From Gammaproteobacteria bacterium (GTDB taxonomy: Bacteria; Pseudomonadota; Gammaproteobacteria; HK1), in the NCBI GenBank assembly GCA_022822245.1, contig JAJECB010000113.1, positions 1 through 24,854 of the forward strand: DNA of 24,854 bases. Reading direction: 5' to 3'. Positions 1 to 7,188 of this stretch are shown one piece after another. Within the stretch, counting starts at the first letter, position 1; each line of letters begins with the position of its first letter. The notes beneath the pieces are model-generated. The model was not told where the DNA came from and did no database searches. It saw only the letters and a program-made list of their open reading frames with translations. The position numbers were made by a program, and so were the translations under genes.

Positions 1-225
1 GCGCCCTACATGCATGCCGGCAGCCTCGAGACGCTCGCCGACGTCGCTCACCACTACTCGACCCTGGACGAGGAACGCCTGCACGCCGGTGGTGAACGGA
101 TCCTGCGCCGCCTGGATCTCAGCGCTCGCGAAGAGGCCGATCTCGTTGCCTTTCTCGAAACGCTGACCGAAAAGAAGCCGCTTCACCAACTCGCAAGGAA
201 AACCGGAATCGCCGGATGCCGATAA
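1..225 (+). CDS. Di-heme cytochrome c peroxidase (MauG/CcpA family), C-terminal fragment
   Basis: The reading frame is open from base 1 and ends at TAA 223-225, so only the last 74 residues are in the window. They include PYMHAGSLETLADVAHHYS near the start, then a helix ending DLVAFLETLT. This matches the C-terminal end of bacterial di-heme cytochrome c peroxidases, where the PYMHxGxxxTLxxVxxxY stretch lies in the second heme domain, usually followed by EExDLVxFLxxLT. These periplasmic proteins reduce hydrogen peroxide or oxidise other substrates. The heme-binding CXXCH motifs would lie upstream of the window and are not seen, so family membership rests on this tail only. Confidence 0.8.
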   Translation, partial: APYMHAGSLETLADVAHHYSTLDEERLHAGGERILRRLDLSAREEADLVAFLETLTEKKPLHQLARKTGIAGCR

Positions 226-453
226 CCGAACTTGCGTCCTGCACCGGTTGACCCGCCACCGGCCATGACTGTCGGGAGAAGGTTGCCGGATTCCCACGTG
301 ACGACCGAACCCTGTACCGTGGCGCCTTCCGACTTCCAGGCGGGCGCTACGCCAGATGAGCCGGACGGCGCACCGGCGCAATTTCGAATTGCCTTACCCA
401 CGACAAATCTGTAGAACCGCACCCTCCATGGGGTCGTTTTCGGGAGGAACGCC

Positions 454-1292
454 ATGGACCTCGGGCTGCAGGGAAAGACGGCGATCGTGGCGGGCGGATC
501 GCGCGGAATCGGCCGGGCGATCGCGAAGGCGCTCGCCCGCGAGGGCGTCGACATCGCGCTCGTTTCGAGGAGTCTCCCGGATCTCGAAGCGGCGGCGGCG
601 GAGATCGCCGGCGAATCGGGACGCAGGGTCGTCGCGCTCGCCTGCGACGTCGCGAAGCGGGACGACGTCGACCGCACCGTCGAACGGGCCGTCGAAACGC
701 TCGGAGGGCTCCACATCCTCGTCAACAGCGGTTCCAACCCGGCGGATCGCCGACCGCGGTCGGACACATCGACACCATCGTCGACGACGACCTGCTCCAT
801 GATTTCGATGTCAAGTACCTGGGGTCGCTCCGCCTCGCCCGCGCCGCGCTCCCCCACATGCGGGCCGCGGGCTGGGGGCGGATCATCAACATCAGCGGCA
901 GCAACGCCCGCATCCCCGGGAACTTGAGCGGCGGGGCGAGGAACACCTCGCTCGTTCACTTGACGAGGACGCTCGCGATGCAGTTCGGCCGCGACGGCAT
1001 CACCGTGAATTGCATCCATCCCGGGACGACCCGCACCGAACAAAACGCGCGCCGGCTGGCCGAGCGGGCCGCGAAGAAGGGGATCGCCCCGGAGGAGCTC
1101 GAGCGGCGCGAGTATGCCCCGGGCGCCACCACGACCGCGGCGAACAACTCGGCTCCGAACGCCATCGGCCGCATGGTGGAAGCGTCGGAGGTCGCCGACG
1201 TGGCCGTGTTCCTCGCCTCCGAGCCGGCCTCGGCGATGACCGGCGAGCTCCTTTCACCGAATGGCGGCTACCCGGACGCGGTCTTCTATTAG
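454..1292 (+). pseudogene. SDR-family oxidoreductase, interrupted by a -1 frameshift
   Basis: The start ATG has a good ribosome binding site (GGGAGGAAC). The N-terminal frame carries the NAD(P)-binding motif VAGGSRGIG (residues 12-20) and LHILVNSGSNP. Homology then moves to another frame (GGSPTAVGHIDTIVDDDL, then WGRIINISGS, LTRTLAMQFG, ITVNCIHPGTTRT and the C-terminal MTGELLSPNGG). The two frames join if one base is added near 739-743 (cccggcgg), giving about 279 residues, a normal SDR length. The usual catalytic YxxxK is absent: the aligned stretch is GGARN, so Tyr is Gly and Lys is Asn. Fold and cofactor site look SDR-like but the chemistry is uncertain. The shift may be a real mutation or a base-calling error. 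Confidence 0.8.
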
Positions 1293-1341
1293 TGACGGGC
1301 GAAGGCCCCGCCTCTCCCCTCTCGAGCCCGGTCGGATTTAA

Positions 1342-1518
1342 CCGCAGTATTTCACCGATGTCCTGCTGCGGACACCAATCTGCTTGTGGTAGCGGGCCGT
1401 ACTCCCTCAAGCCGCTTCAACGTAGTGTCGACTACGCCTTCAGCGTCTTTCGGTCCGTGCGGCCCACTACCACAAGCATCTTGGCGCCCTCGCGACGAAC
1501 ATCGGTGAAATATTGCGG
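1342..1518. repeat. Palindromic intergenic element, copy 1 (about 177 bp)
   Basis: The ends are inverted repeats: CCGCAGTATTTCACCGATGT at 1342-1361 pairs with 1499-1518 at 19 of 20 positions. An inner pair, 1382-1402 and 1457-1477, begins GCTTGTGGTAG and ends CTACCACAAGC, 21 bp with two mismatches. The centre is CGTAGT-gtcg-ACTACG. Bases 1446-1509 are identical to 24133-24196 (64 bp), and 1481-1519 matches 9001-9039 in reverse at 38 of 39 positions. It lies between the convergent SDR and AhpD-like genes. No open reading frame of its own is credible and no clear target duplication is seen. It could be a MITE-like element or a structured RNA/terminator; the family was not recognised. Confidence 0.85.
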
Positions 1519-1546
1519 CTAGCCGCCGCCGCGCACCGGCAGCGAT

Positions 1547-2125
1547 TCAGGACTGCGCGTAGTAGCCGACGACGTCGCCTTCGGTGGTGACCCCAAGCCC
1601 GTTCAGGCACCGGTTGACGTAGTTGAAGTAGCCGACGATCTGGTTGGCCTCGAGGATCTCCCCGTCGTCGAGCCCGGCCGCGACCAGGGCATCGACGTCC
1701 GCCCGCTCCATGTCCCCCGGCCGGAGGGTGAGCTTCTCGGCGTACCGCATGAGGGCGAGCTCCCGGACCTCGAAGGCGTCCTCCGGTCGTCGCGCCGCGA
1801 GGGCCGCCTCGATCCGTTCGGCCCGTTCGTCGTCGCCGACGAGATGACGCGCGTTCGCCCAATGGTTCGCGAACGAGTACGGACAGTCGTTGAGGATCGA
1901 CACGTAGGTGGCGATGCACTCCTGGAGCCACGCGGGCAGCGTGTTGGCATCGTCGTGCAGGGCCGCGCGGTAGAGGGCCAGGTGCCCGCGCAGGGTGCTC
2001 GGCCGCAGGGAGTGGACCCGCATGACGTTGTCCACCGTCCCGTGCGGGGTGCGCGCAAGCGCGAGCGCCTCTTGCAGATCGCCGCCCGCCTCCTCGTCCG
2101 AGAGCATCCTGATCCAGGCTGACAC
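1547..2125 (-). CDS. AhpD-like / peroxidase-related (carboxymuconolactone decarboxylase fold) protein
   Basis: A 192-residue protein starting at GTG, with a strong ribosome binding site (GGGAGGAG, 8 nt upstream). The core ECIATYVSILNDCPYSFANHWANARHL (residues 69-95) and later ELALMRYAEKLTLRP and EANQIVGYFNYVNRCLNGLGV fit the peroxidase-related branch of the AhpD-like family. AhpD itself uses CxxC plus His. Here the motif is C81-P-Y-S84 with H88, so the second cysteine is serine and a normal disulfide cycle is not possible. It is the last gene of a minus-strand run after the ABC ATPase and permease, about 58 bp from the permease stop. Its role with the transporter is unknown; it may simply be co-transcribed. 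Confidence 0.8.
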   Translation of the reverse strand: MSAWIRMLSDEEAGGDLQEALALARTPHGTVDNVMRVHSLRPSTLRGHLALYRAALHDDANTLPAWLQECIATYVSILNDCPYSFANHWANARHLVGDDERAERIEAALAARRPEDAFEVRELALMRYAEKLTLRPGDMERADVDALVAAGLDDGEILEANQIVGYFNYVNRCLNGLGVTTEGDVVGYYAQS

Positions 2126-2183
2126 GACTCCGGCTCCTCCCGTGGTCGGGTTGGCGACGGCGCTTCCTGCCCCGGTCGTGCGC

Positions 2184-3119
2184 TCACCGCCTCTCGTCGG
2201 TACCCATGCGCCGCTCCAGCCAGCGCACCCCGGCGGACACGATGAGGATCAGCACCAGGTACTCGAGGACGAGGACGGTATAGACCTCGAGCGGACGGTA
2301 CTCGGTCACCACCAGCTCGTTCGCCTTGCGGGTCAGCTCCTGCATGCCGATCACCGAAACGAGCGACGACATCTTCAGCATGTACACGAACTGGTTGCCA
2401 AGGGCGGGAAGGATGCGCCGGATCGCCTGGGGGAGGATCACGAAGCGCATGGTGTCCGCGTAGCCGAGCGAGATCGAATGCGCCGCTTCGTACTGCCCCC
2501 GGCCGATGGACTGGATCCCGGCCCGGAATATCTCTGCCTGAAAGGCGCTGTCGGACAGGGCGAGGGCAATCACCCCCGCCCAGAACACGCTGATGGAGAT
2601 GTCGGCGAGCTGGGGCATGCCGTAGTAGACCCAGAGGATGAGCACGAGGATGGGGACCGCACGAACGATTTCGACATAGACGCGATTGAAGCCGCGGGCG
2701 AGCCGGTGCGCCCCGAGACCGGGGAGCGCAATCAGCAGGCCGGCCACGACGGAAATGACGATCGCGGTGACCGACAGCAGCACCGTGTAGTAGAGCCCGC
2801 CCAGCAGGAACTTGAGGTTCGCCGCCCCCGAGGAGGTCGTGGGGTTGACGACGTACCACCCCCAGTTGGCCGAACACCCCGCAAGCAGAGCCGACGCCCC
2901 GACCACGGCGAGGACGGGGGCGAGGACGCGGGCAAGGGCGAGAGGATACCGGCGCCCTTTCGGCTCCCGGTCCGGAGCGAGTGCCCGCCGCCTCCGCGCG
3001 GCGGCGCGATCTTCGACCCGGTCTCCTCGTGCCGCTCCGGCGCCTTCGGCGGAGCCACGCCCGCGCTCGCACCCCGGCCCACACCCGCGGCCGGCCCGGT
3101 CCTCGTGGATCGACGTCAC
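2184..3119 (-). CDS. Polar amino-acid-type ABC transporter permease (HisM/GlnP family)
   Basis: Inner-membrane subunit that would form the import channel. Visible family features are LGGLYYTVLLSVTAIVISVVAGLL, the RAVPILVLILWVYYG segment, the cytoplasmic EAA-type loop (AEIFRAGIQSIGRGQYEAAHSISLGY) and LKMSSLVSVIGMQEL near the end, with about five to six hydrophobic segments. The start is uncertain: GTG at 3119 gives 311 residues, while an in-frame ATG at 3266 would add 49 Arg/Pro/Ser-rich residues that look non-coding. Even from 3119 the first roughly 55 residues are unusually Arg-rich. The sequence LLAGCS in the first membrane segment resembles a lipobox but is probably coincidental. It follows the ATPase gene on the same strand. 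Confidence 0.88.
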   Translation of the reverse strand: MTSIHEDRAGRGCGPGCERGRGSAEGAGAARGDRVEDRAAARRRRALAPDREPKGRRYPLALARVLAPVLAVVGASALLAGCSANWGWYVVNPTTSSGAANLKFLLGGLYYTVLLSVTAIVISVVAGLLIALPGLGAHRLARGFNRVYVEIVRAVPILVLILWVYYGMPQLADISISVFWAGVIALALSDSAFQAEIFRAGIQSIGRGQYEAAHSISLGYADTMRFVILPQAIRRILPALGNQFVYMLKMSSLVSVIGMQELTRKANELVVTEYRPLEVYTVLVLEYLVLILIVSAGVRWLERRMGTDERR

Positions 3120-3293
3120 GCGGCCGGAACCTGCCGGACTCCTCGAGGGTCCCCGAGCTTTACGTGACGACTCGAGATTGCGAAGCGGTGTCACGGGCGA
3201 GAGGTACGAGGCGGCCACCGGTGCGGCGCGACCGGGCTTCGAGCGAAGACGGATGGGGTCACACATGTCTCGCCGGCTTTCGACGCAGCCTCG

Positions 3294-4103
3294 TCAGTGG
3301 TGCAGGATCTTCTGCAGGAAGTCGCGGCACCGCTCGCTCTCGGGGCGGCTGAAGAAGCTCTCCGGCTCCGCCATCTCCACGATCTCGCCGTGGTCCATGA
3401 AGACCATCTTGTCCGCCACCCGCCGGGCGAAGCCCATCTCGTGGGTGACGCAGATCATCGTCATCCCGCTCGCCGCGAGCTCGACCATGACCTCGAGCAC
3501 CTCGTTGATCATCTCCGGGTCGAGGGCGGAGGTCGGCTCATCGAAGAGCATGATGCAGGGCTCCATGCAAAGGGCCCGGGCGATGGCTACCCGCTGTTGC
3601 TGGCCGCCGGACAGCTCGCGCGGAAACTTGTGGGCCTGTTCGGGGATGCGCACCCGTTCGAGGTACCGGACCGCGAGGTCCTCCGCCTCGGACCTCGTCA
3701 TTCCGCGAGCCCGGATTGGACCGAGGGTGAGGTTCCGGAGCACCGTCAAGTGCGGAAAGAGATTGAACTGCTGGAACACCATGCCGGTCTTCGAACGGAT
3801 GGCGGCGAGGCTCTCCCGCCGGTCGTCCAAGGTGGTGCCGTCGACCATGATCGTCCCCGATTCGTGCCGTTCGAGCCCGCCGATGCACCGGACGAGGGTC
3901 GACTTCCCGGAACCCGAGGGCCCGCACACCACCACCCGTTCGCCCAGGAGCACGTCCGCGGAGACCGATCGCAGCGCCTGGAACGAGCCGAACGACTTGG
4001 ACACGCCGCTGACCCGGATGATCGGCTCCCCCCGATCCTCCCGCCCGGGTCCGGCGCCCCACGATTCCGCCGCCGGCTCACCCACCGAAACTCGTCCTTC
4101 CAC
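3294..4103 (-). CDS. Polar amino-acid-type ABC transporter ATP-binding protein (GlnQ/HisP family)
   Basis: A complete ABC ATPase. Counting from GTG 4103, it shows Walker A GPSGSGKST (61-69), Q-loop MVFQQFNLFPH (108-118), signature LSGGQQQR (164-171), Walker B IMLFDEP (184-190) and H-loop THEMGF (His221). The sequence is closest in character to GlnQ/AapP-type importers. Family members are about 240-250 residues; the 269 here carry some 27 extra N-terminal residues. A GTG at 4085 has a better Shine-Dalgarno (AAGGA, 9 nt upstream) and may be the true start. It is the first gene of the minus-strand run ATPase-permease-AhpD-like and diverges from the binding-protein gene at 4249. Confidence 0.93.
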   Translation of the reverse strand: MEGRVSVGEPAAESWGAGPGREDRGEPIIRVSGVSKSFGSFQALRSVSADVLLGERVVVCGPSGSGKSTLVRCIGGLERHESGTIMVDGTTLDDRRESLAAIRSKTGMVFQQFNLFPHLTVLRNLTLGPIRARGMTRSEAEDLAVRYLERVRIPEQAHKFPRELSGGQQQRVAIARALCMEPCIMLFDEPTSALDPEMINEVLEVMVELAASGMTMICVTHEMGFARRVADKMVFMDHGEIVEMAEPESFFSRPESERCRDFLQKILHH

Positions 4104-4147
4104 TTCGCCTGCCGCCCGCGATCATGCGGGAAGTCTAGCGCCTCCGC

Positions 4148-4166
4148 GCGGGTGCGGGGCACCCGC
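4148..4166. promoter_or_regulatory. Inverted repeat in the divergent ABC importer promoter region
   Basis: GCGGGTGC-ggg-GCACCCGC is a perfect 8-bp inverted repeat with a 3-bp spacer. It lies between the start of the ATPase gene (minus) and the -35 box of the binding-protein gene (plus), where an operator would affect both transcripts. It could equally be a leader hairpin of the minus-strand RNA. No regulator gene lies nearby. Confidence 0.4.
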
Positions 4167-4189
4167 CGGTCGGATCGGACTGCCGCCGA

Positions 4190-4218
4190 TTGCGGCCCGG
4201 AAGGTTCGGCCCGATAAT
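4190..4218 (+). promoter_or_regulatory. Sigma-70-type promoter for the binding-protein gene
   Basis: TTGCGG (4190-4195), a 17-bp spacer and GATAAT (4213-4218) stand 30 bases before the ATG at 4249. The -10 box matches TATAAT at five of six positions, uncommon in such GC-rich DNA, and the spacing is ideal. The implied leader is about 25 nt and includes the Shine-Dalgarno AAGGAG. Inferred from sequence only. Confidence 0.5.
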
Positions 4219-4248
4219 CCTCGCCAGATTTCGAAGGAGAAGGGAACG

Positions 4249-5025
4249 ATGCGAGTCTTCAAGGCGATTCCGGCGGCACTGCTGCTCCTCACCGTGGCGG
4301 CGGCGGCCCAGGGCCAGTCGGCGCTGAACGAGATCCTGAATTCCGGGGTCCTCAAGGTCGGCACGACCGGCGACTGGAATCCGATGACGATGCGCGATCC
4401 GGCCACCAACGCCTACACCGGATACGACATCGACGTCATGACCGAGCTCGCCAAGGACCTCGGGGTGGTGGTCGAGTTCGTGGCCACCGACTGGAAGACC
4501 CTGGTGAGCGGGGTGACCTCCGGCAAGTACCACATGACCGGGTCGGCGTCGATCTCGCCGGCGCGCGCGAAGGCCACAGGCTACTCGACGAGCTATTTCT
4601 CGCTCGCCACGGTGCCGCTGATCCTCGCCGAGGACAAGGATCGCTTCATGGACTGGGCCGATCTGGACAAGCCCGACGTCGTCGTGGCGGCCACGTTGGG
4701 CACCGTGCAGGAGAAGTACGTGAAGCGTTTCTTCCCGAACGCCCGGCACAAGATCGTCGAGGCGCCGGCGCGCGACTTCCAGGAGGTCCTCGCCGGGCGG
4801 GCGGATGCCCACATCACCTCGAACGTCGAGGCCAACAAGCTCGTCCAGAAGTATCCGCAAATGATGATCGTCCCGGTCTCCAGGGCGAAGGCGCCGACCC
4901 CGATCGCGATGCTGCTGCCGCAAGCGGACCAGGTCTGGATCAACTACGTCAATACCTGGATCGCTCTCAAGACCGAGCGCGGGTTCTTCGAGGAGCTCGG
5001 CCGGAAGTGGAGGCTCCTGCACTGA
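4249..5025 (+). CDS. Periplasmic substrate-binding protein, cyclohexadienyl dehydratase/HisJ-like (SBP family 3)
   Basis: A 258-residue secreted protein with signal peptide MRVFKAIPAALLLLTVAAAA (cleavage likely near residue 23), preceded by AAGGAG 10 nt before ATG. The mature protein has the family 3 solute-binding pattern: GVLKVGTTGDWNPMTMRD, GYDIDVMTELAKDLG, WKTLVSGVTSGKYHM and a C-terminal helix. The GTTGDWxPMT start, KFYFPNA-like middle and TSNVEANKL stretch resemble PheC-type cyclohexadienyl dehydratases, which evolved from amino-acid-binding proteins. The Asp of the common TDxxE motif is Ser here (TSNVE). The divergent ATPase and permease genes favour a transport role. The ligand cannot be read from the sequence. 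Confidence 0.88.
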   Translation: MRVFKAIPAALLLLTVAAAAQGQSALNEILNSGVLKVGTTGDWNPMTMRDPATNAYTGYDIDVMTELAKDLGVVVEFVATDWKTLVSGVTSGKYHMTGSASISPARAKATGYSTSYFSLATVPLILAEDKDRFMDWADLDKPDVVVAATLGTVQEKYVKRFFPNARHKIVEAPARDFQEVLAGRADAHITSNVEANKLVQKYPQMMIVPVSRAKAPTPIAMLLPQADQVWINYVNTWIALKTERGFFEELGRKWRLLH

Positions 5026-5056
5026 GGCGCCGGCCCCGGTCTCGGGGCTCACGGTC

Positions 5057-5078
5057 GCGGGGCATCCCGATGCCCCGC
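5057..5078 (+). terminator. Stem-loop after the binding-protein gene
   Basis: GCGGGGCATC-cc-GATGCCCCGC is a perfect 10-bp inverted repeat starting 31 bp after the binding-protein stop and ending 16 bp before the creatininase GTG. It has no T-tract. It could be a weak terminator or an mRNA-stabilising hairpin separating the highly expressed binding-protein message from the next gene. Confidence 0.5.
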
Positions 5079-5094
5079 ACTCAGTGCCGCCCGG

Positions 5095-5955
5095 GTGGCC
5101 GCGGCGTTCCGAGCGCCCGTGACCTCCGCGCCGCCGGCCGCCCCGGCGCGCCCCTCTCTCTCTGACCGACCGCAGCCGGCCCCGGTGAGGCTCGATCTCG
5201 CCACCTGGCCGGAGGTCGAGACCTATCTCGGCCGCTCGGGCGGGATCATCATTCCCGCCGGCTCGACCGAGCAACACGGTCCGATGGGCCTCATCGGGAC
5301 CGACGCGATCTGCGCCGAACGCGTCGCCATGGAGGCGGCGGAGCTCGCCGATGCGATGGTCGCGCCCACCCTTGCCTACACCCCGGCGCCCTTCAACATG
5401 GCCTTCCCGGGGACGATCTCGGTGTCGGAGGAGCTGTTCGAGCGCCTCGTGGCGGAGATCCTGGGCGGGCTCTCCGGCCACGGCTTCGATCGCTTCTACT
5501 TCGTGAACGGCCACGGGGCCAATCTCGCCCCGCTTGAGCGGGCCACCGCGGCGTTCCGGGAGGAACGGGGGACGGCACGGACCCGGATCCGGATCCGGAG
5601 CTGGTGGGACTTCGAGGCGGTGAACGCCCTGCGCCGGGAGTACTACGGCGACTGGGAAGGCATGCACGCGACCCCCTCGGAAGTGGCGATCACCCAGGCG
5701 ACCTGCCGGACCGTGCCCCCCGGCGACGCAGCATCGCCGCCGGAGAGGCTGCCGCCGGGCTACCTCGAGCGGCATGCCGGCGACCGTCACGGCCCTCCCC
5801 TCGAGCACCGGCGGCGGTTTCCGGACGGCCGGGTCGGCTCCCATTCGGCGCTCGCCGATCCGAAGCACGGCACGGCGCTGCTGGCGGCGTCCGCCGCCGC
5901 GGTGGCCGAGGACTACCGCGGACTCGTGCGGGACCGAGGCGCGGAACCCGCCTGA
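5095..5955 (+). CDS. Creatininase-family metal-dependent amidohydrolase
   Basis: The family hydrolyses cyclic or linear amides such as creatinine or formamides using two metal ions. Visible ligand motifs are GSTEQHGP (Glu59, His61), GTDAICAE (Asp70), VNGHGANL (His140) and GMHATPSEVAITQ (Glu196), in the correct order. Length is 286 residues from GTG 5095, against about 240-260 for the family. The first roughly 30 residues are Pro/Ala-rich without a ribosome binding site, so GTG at 5119 or 5185 (VRLDLATWPEV) may be the real start. It follows the importer's binding protein in the same direction, so its substrate may be the imported compound (inference). It converges with the LLM gene, 16 bp apart. 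Confidence 0.87.
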   Translation: MAAAFRAPVTSAPPAAPARPSLSDRPQPAPVRLDLATWPEVETYLGRSGGIIIPAGSTEQHGPMGLIGTDAICAERVAMEAAELADAMVAPTLAYTPAPFNMAFPGTISVSEELFERLVAEILGGLSGHGFDRFYFVNGHGANLAPLERATAAFREERGTARTRIRIRSWWDFEAVNALRREYYGDWEGMHATPSEVAITQATCRTVPPGDAASPPERLPPGYLERHAGDRHGPPLEHRRRFPDGRVGSHSALADPKHGTALLAASAAAVAEDYRGLVRDRGAEPA

Positions 5956-5971
5956 CCTCGCCCCGCGGGCG

Positions 5972-7081
5972 CTACGCGGCGAGACCGAGAGGCTCGATGC
6001 CGAACGGCTCGCAGCTCATCTTCATCGACTTGAGCTCGGGCAGCACCTTGGCCGCGAAGAGGCGGAGATTCCGCTCGGCCTCCTCGTACGGCATCCCGGT
6101 ATAGCTGAAGTGGCACATGGTGCCCGCGTGGCCGATCAAGCCGTGGACCTTCTCCACCTTCTCCAGGACCTGCTGCGGGGTCCCCCACGGCATGAGGCGC
6201 ATGAAGTCCTCCGCCGCTCCCTCGCCGGTGCGCTTCTCGATGTACCGGTCCACGGCCGAGTAGTACTCGTAGCCGGGAGTGTGGGCGAGGTGTCCGGCGG
6301 AGAACTCGTAGTGCTTCATCACCGTGTGGTAGTACCCGGCGATGTAGCGCCGGGCCATCTCCTCCGCCCGGTCCGCGCTCTCGTCCACGAAGTAGAACCC
6401 GGCGCAGAGCGGCGCCGGCGCCTCCGTGCCGTTCTCCTCGCGGTAGATGCCGCGGTAGACCTCGAAGTCCTTGCGCACGTCCTCCCACGGCTTCTGGGGG
6501 ACCACGAGCAGCCCCACCCCGAGCTTCGCCATCACCGGCATGGAGTCCGGGGAGACCGCGGCCGCGAACGTGCGCCCCCGGAAGGACCGGAACGGCGCGG
6601 GCCGGAGGGCGCGCCGGGGCTGGTTCACGAACTCGCCGCCCCCTTCCATCCAGCCGTTCTCGAGGGCTTCGAGCACGAGCTTCGCGGTCTCGACGAAGCG
6701 CCCGCGCGACTCGCCCATGTCGACCCGGAACCCCTCGAACTCCACCCGGCCGAGCCCGCGCCCGATGCCGAGGATCACCCGTCCGTCGGAGATCTGGTCG
6801 AGGGTCGCGATCTGCTCCGCGGCCCGGATGGGGTCGTGCCAAGGCAGCACGACGACCATCGAACCGAGGCCGACCCGCTCGGTCCTCGCCGCCATCCAGG
6901 TGAGGAACTGAATGACGTCGGGGCACATCGTGTAGTCGGTGAAGTGGTGCTCGACCGACCAGACGGAGTCGAAGCCGAGCGGCTCGGCGAGCTCGGCGAG
7001 CCGGAGCTCGTTGCGGTAGACCTCGAGATCCGGGAGCCGGTTCCCGGGGTTCTGGAAGAGCGGCGCGTAGCCTGTGTGCAT
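5972..7081 (-). CDS. LLM-class (bacterial luciferase-like) flavin-dependent oxidoreductase
   Basis: A 369-residue protein starting at ATG, with GAGGAGG 8 nt upstream. It shows the luciferase-like TIM-barrel pattern: LAELAEPLGFDSVWSVEHHF near residues 28-47, GLGSMVVVLPWHDPIRAAEQIATLDQISDGRVILGIGRG near 70-110 and AVSPDSMPVMAKLGVGLL in the middle. The family uses FMN or F420 for monooxygenation or dehydrogenation; the sequence does not show which. It lies downstream of an esterase on the same strand, 107 bp away with a GC hairpin between them. A small remnant of a second LLM gene lies beyond the esterase (8106-8258). The substrate is unknown. Confidence 0.9.
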   Translation of the reverse strand: MHTGYAPLFQNPGNRLPDLEVYRNELRLAELAEPLGFDSVWSVEHHFTDYTMCPDVIQFLTWMAARTERVGLGSMVVVLPWHDPIRAAEQIATLDQISDGRVILGIGRGLGRVEFEGFRVDMGESRGRFVETAKLVLEALENGWMEGGGEFVNQPRRALRPAPFRSFRGRTFAAAVSPDSMPVMAKLGVGLLVVPQKPWEDVRKDFEVYRGIYREENGTEAPAPLCAGFYFVDESADRAEEMARRYIAGYYHTVMKHYEFSAGHLAHTPGYEYYSAVDRYIEKRTGEGAAEDFMRLMPWGTPQQVLEKVEKVHGLIGHAGTMCHFSYTGMPYEEAERNLRLFAAKVLPELKSMKMSCEPFGIEPLGLAA

Positions 7082-7113
7082 GGGTGTCGCCTCCTCGGTC
7101 GATGTCGGCCGCG

Positions 7114-7136
7114 CGCGGGCGGCGGCCCCGCCCGCG
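7114..7136 (-). terminator. GC hairpin between esterase and LLM genes
   Basis: CGCGGGCGG-cggcc-CCGCCCGCG forms a perfect 9-bp stem with a 5-nt loop, downstream of the esterase stop and upstream of the LLM ribosome binding site on the minus strand. No T-tract follows. It may attenuate read-through between the two genes, or be a by-product of high GC content. Confidence 0.35.
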
Positions 7137-7188
7137 TGACCTTAGCGCGATCCGGCCCGACTCCGCCGGACGCCGCTCCGGCGCGCCC

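Noticed and set aside
733..748. Programmed -1 frameshift in the SDR gene
   Set aside because: No X-XXY-YYZ slippery heptamer and no clear downstream pseudoknot; SDR proteins are not known to need frameshifting.
1342..1518. CRISPR repeat or tRNA in the palindromic element
   Set aside because: No regularly spaced units, no spacers, and no tRNA cloverleaf; the symmetry is a single long inverted repeat.
2850..2890. Lipobox-like LLAGCS in the permease
   Set aside because: It is part of the first membrane segment of a multi-pass permease; lipoprotein processing there is not expected.
2812..5025. A 737-codon plus-strand frame
   Set aside because: Only its last 258 codons (from ATG 4249 with ribosome binding site and signal peptide) resemble a protein. 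The upstream part is antisense to the permease and ATPase genes.
4135..5868. Long minus-strand frame of 577 codons over the binding protein and creatininase genes
   Set aside because: Antisense shadow of well-supported genes in GC-rich DNA; Arg/Gly/His/Pro-rich translation with no family features.
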